From NCBI GenBank assembly GCA_032622095.1, contig CP136061.1, forward strand, positions 219,200,373 to 219,264,372: a stretch of DNA of 64,000 bases, written 5' to 3'. Made by a program: the position numbers and the translations under genes. Below the pieces are notes generated by a model that saw only the letters and a program-made list of their open reading frames with translations, was not told the DNA's origin and made no database searches. This stretch comes from Siphonodentalium dalli. Its lineage: Eukaryota; Mollusca; Scaphopoda; Gadilida; Siphonodentaliidae. Of the stretch, positions 62,930 through 64,000 are shown in pieces. The stretch's first letter is position 1. Every line of letters starts with the position of its first letter.

Positions 62930-63100
62930 GTATGTATAACTTCCATAACTGACAAATTTACATTTGCTTATTTAACAAATGCCATTTGTTTTGAAGGCGT
63001 TACATTTATTTGGCAGTGTAAGTATAATTATACAGAGCTCTAGTGGTCACCTATTCTTTGAATAAGAGTTTTTCTCAGCAACAAATGAGACGAGTATTAA

Positions 63101-63482
63101 CCCTTTACCCAACAAAACGGCCAAAACCGGCCAAATAAAGCTTCAACAGCCTAAAATATCTTGGGTCTGTCGCAATAGAACCATACAAATATGGATATCA
63201 TTGGAACCGGCTCCTTGACCACATTGTGATAGTTACAGTTATGCCCTGTGCCAATGCATTCTCTTATATATGCGAGTCGACCATAGGTCGCCTCGCATAT
63301 ATAAGAGAATGCATTGGCCTAAAAAAAATCTTTTTTTACCATTTTTTCTTACATTCTTTAACAATTTTATAATTTTTAATGTGTTAAGCCAATGCATTCT
63401 CTTATATATGCGAGGCGACCTATGGTCGACTCGCGTATATAAGAGAATGCATTGGCACAGGGCCGTTCTGTTGGGTAAAGGG
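63101..63482 (+). mobile_element. Family A MITE copy 10, 382 bp
   Basis: TTAA flanks; spacer shorter by about 10 bp (one ACACTTTTT run lost). Downstream of exon 38. Confidence 0.92.
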
Positions 63483-63486
63483 TTAA

Positions 63487-64000
63487 AGATGGTCTACCTC
63501 TTCATATAACAAGTGTTATATAGTTTACTGGGTATAAAATAATAATTATGAATCGAAGCCCCCTGTCCAGAAACAATTCTATCAATTTATATTGGTATTA
63601 GTATTTTTAGGGGCTGTTTTTAGAACAGGGTCCATGACACTTCAAGCGACATCAGATAGAGTTCTCCTGCTTGCTATACTCCAAACATTTTGTTTCTGTG
63701 AGCCTCGCAGGATGTCCCAATTGATTGTATGTATTGTACCAGAAAATAAAAAACAAATCAATATTAATTGATAGAAGTTTCCGGACAGGCGTTCGATTCA
63801 TATCTATTAACCCACTTGTTATATGAAGCGATAGACCATCTTTAAAAATGGCACCACTTACTTATCAGAAAAGCATGGCACCATGTGTAATAACTCCACT
63901 AAAAGTGGGGTTCATCACAATGAGTACCTCTAAATACATAAAAACACTCAAAAAATTCATGTTAGTCCTTATGTATTCTTTTAAATCCTCTAATTTCATG
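63487..64000. other. Intron 38, no feature recognised
   Basis: AT-rich sequence after family A copy 10. I see no exon fitting the rest of the PH-like domain; the gene continues beyond the window. Confidence 0.55.

Noticed and set aside
60520-61017. 165-codon minus-strand ORF, partly hydrophobic
   Set aside because: The C-terminal third is again the family A hairpin (SYICESTIGRLAYIRECIG), and the rest is AT-rich intron read in one frame.
382-63482. Regularly recurring palindromes considered as a CRISPR array
   Set aside because: Spacing is irregular, units are transposon-like with TTAA targets, and the locus is an animal gene.

Overview
This is animal genomic DNA: a large, intron-rich gene on the + strand fills the window, buried in miniature inverted-repeat transposons (MITEs). 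I assembled 38 internal coding exons (218-62929, 5,290 nt, about 1,763 codons). They have AG/GT borders, and one open reading frame runs through every junction with all intron phases agreeing. The product is the C-terminal part of VPS13D, a bridge-like lipid-transfer protein. It is identified by domain order: a UBA domain (exon 4), a six-module VPS13 adaptor-binding (VAB) domain with one Asn per module (exons 9-23), a ricin-like QxW lectin region (exons 26-28), the conserved VPS13 C-terminal region (exons 30-34), the ATG_C-like amphipathic region (exons 35-37) and the start of the PH-like domain (exon 38). The first exon(s) and last exon(s) lie outside the window. I see no second host gene. 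AT richness, small exons, 0.1-7 kb introns and the repeat types suggest a marine invertebrate, perhaps a mollusc or another lophotrochozoan; the sequence alone does not settle the species.

Layout: exons 1-3 (0-9 kb) include a 7 kb intron holding a 4.66 kb TTAA-flanked inverted-repeat element. Exons 4-11 (12-18 kb) carry the UBA and the start of the VAB. Exons 12-25 (19-43 kb) complete the VAB and following segment. Exons 26-29 (43.6-47.7 kb) hold the lectin region. A 6.9 kb intron (47.7-54.6 kb) contains a roughly 5 kb insertion with 45-bp inverted repeats, degenerate tandem repeats and GC-richer broken ORFs. Exons 30-38 (54.5-63 kb) encode the C-terminal region.

The introns hold at least five palindromic MITE families and several hAT-type elements. 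Three families (A, B, C) are flanked by TTAA and begin CCCTTT, as piggyBac-related elements do. Family A has ten copies, six of exactly 392 bp. A 69-nt near-perfect hairpin, with a 33-bp stem and a 3-nt loop, occurs twice in each A element. It recurs with a variant loop in family C and in a third element with unrelated ends, so the hairpin appears to have moved between element families. Other structures include a 444-bp near-perfect palindrome, a decayed tandem array of copies of the exon 24 acceptor and exon start, and a 47-bp duplication across the exon 10 donor. Several MITEs sit within 10-25 bp of splice sites.
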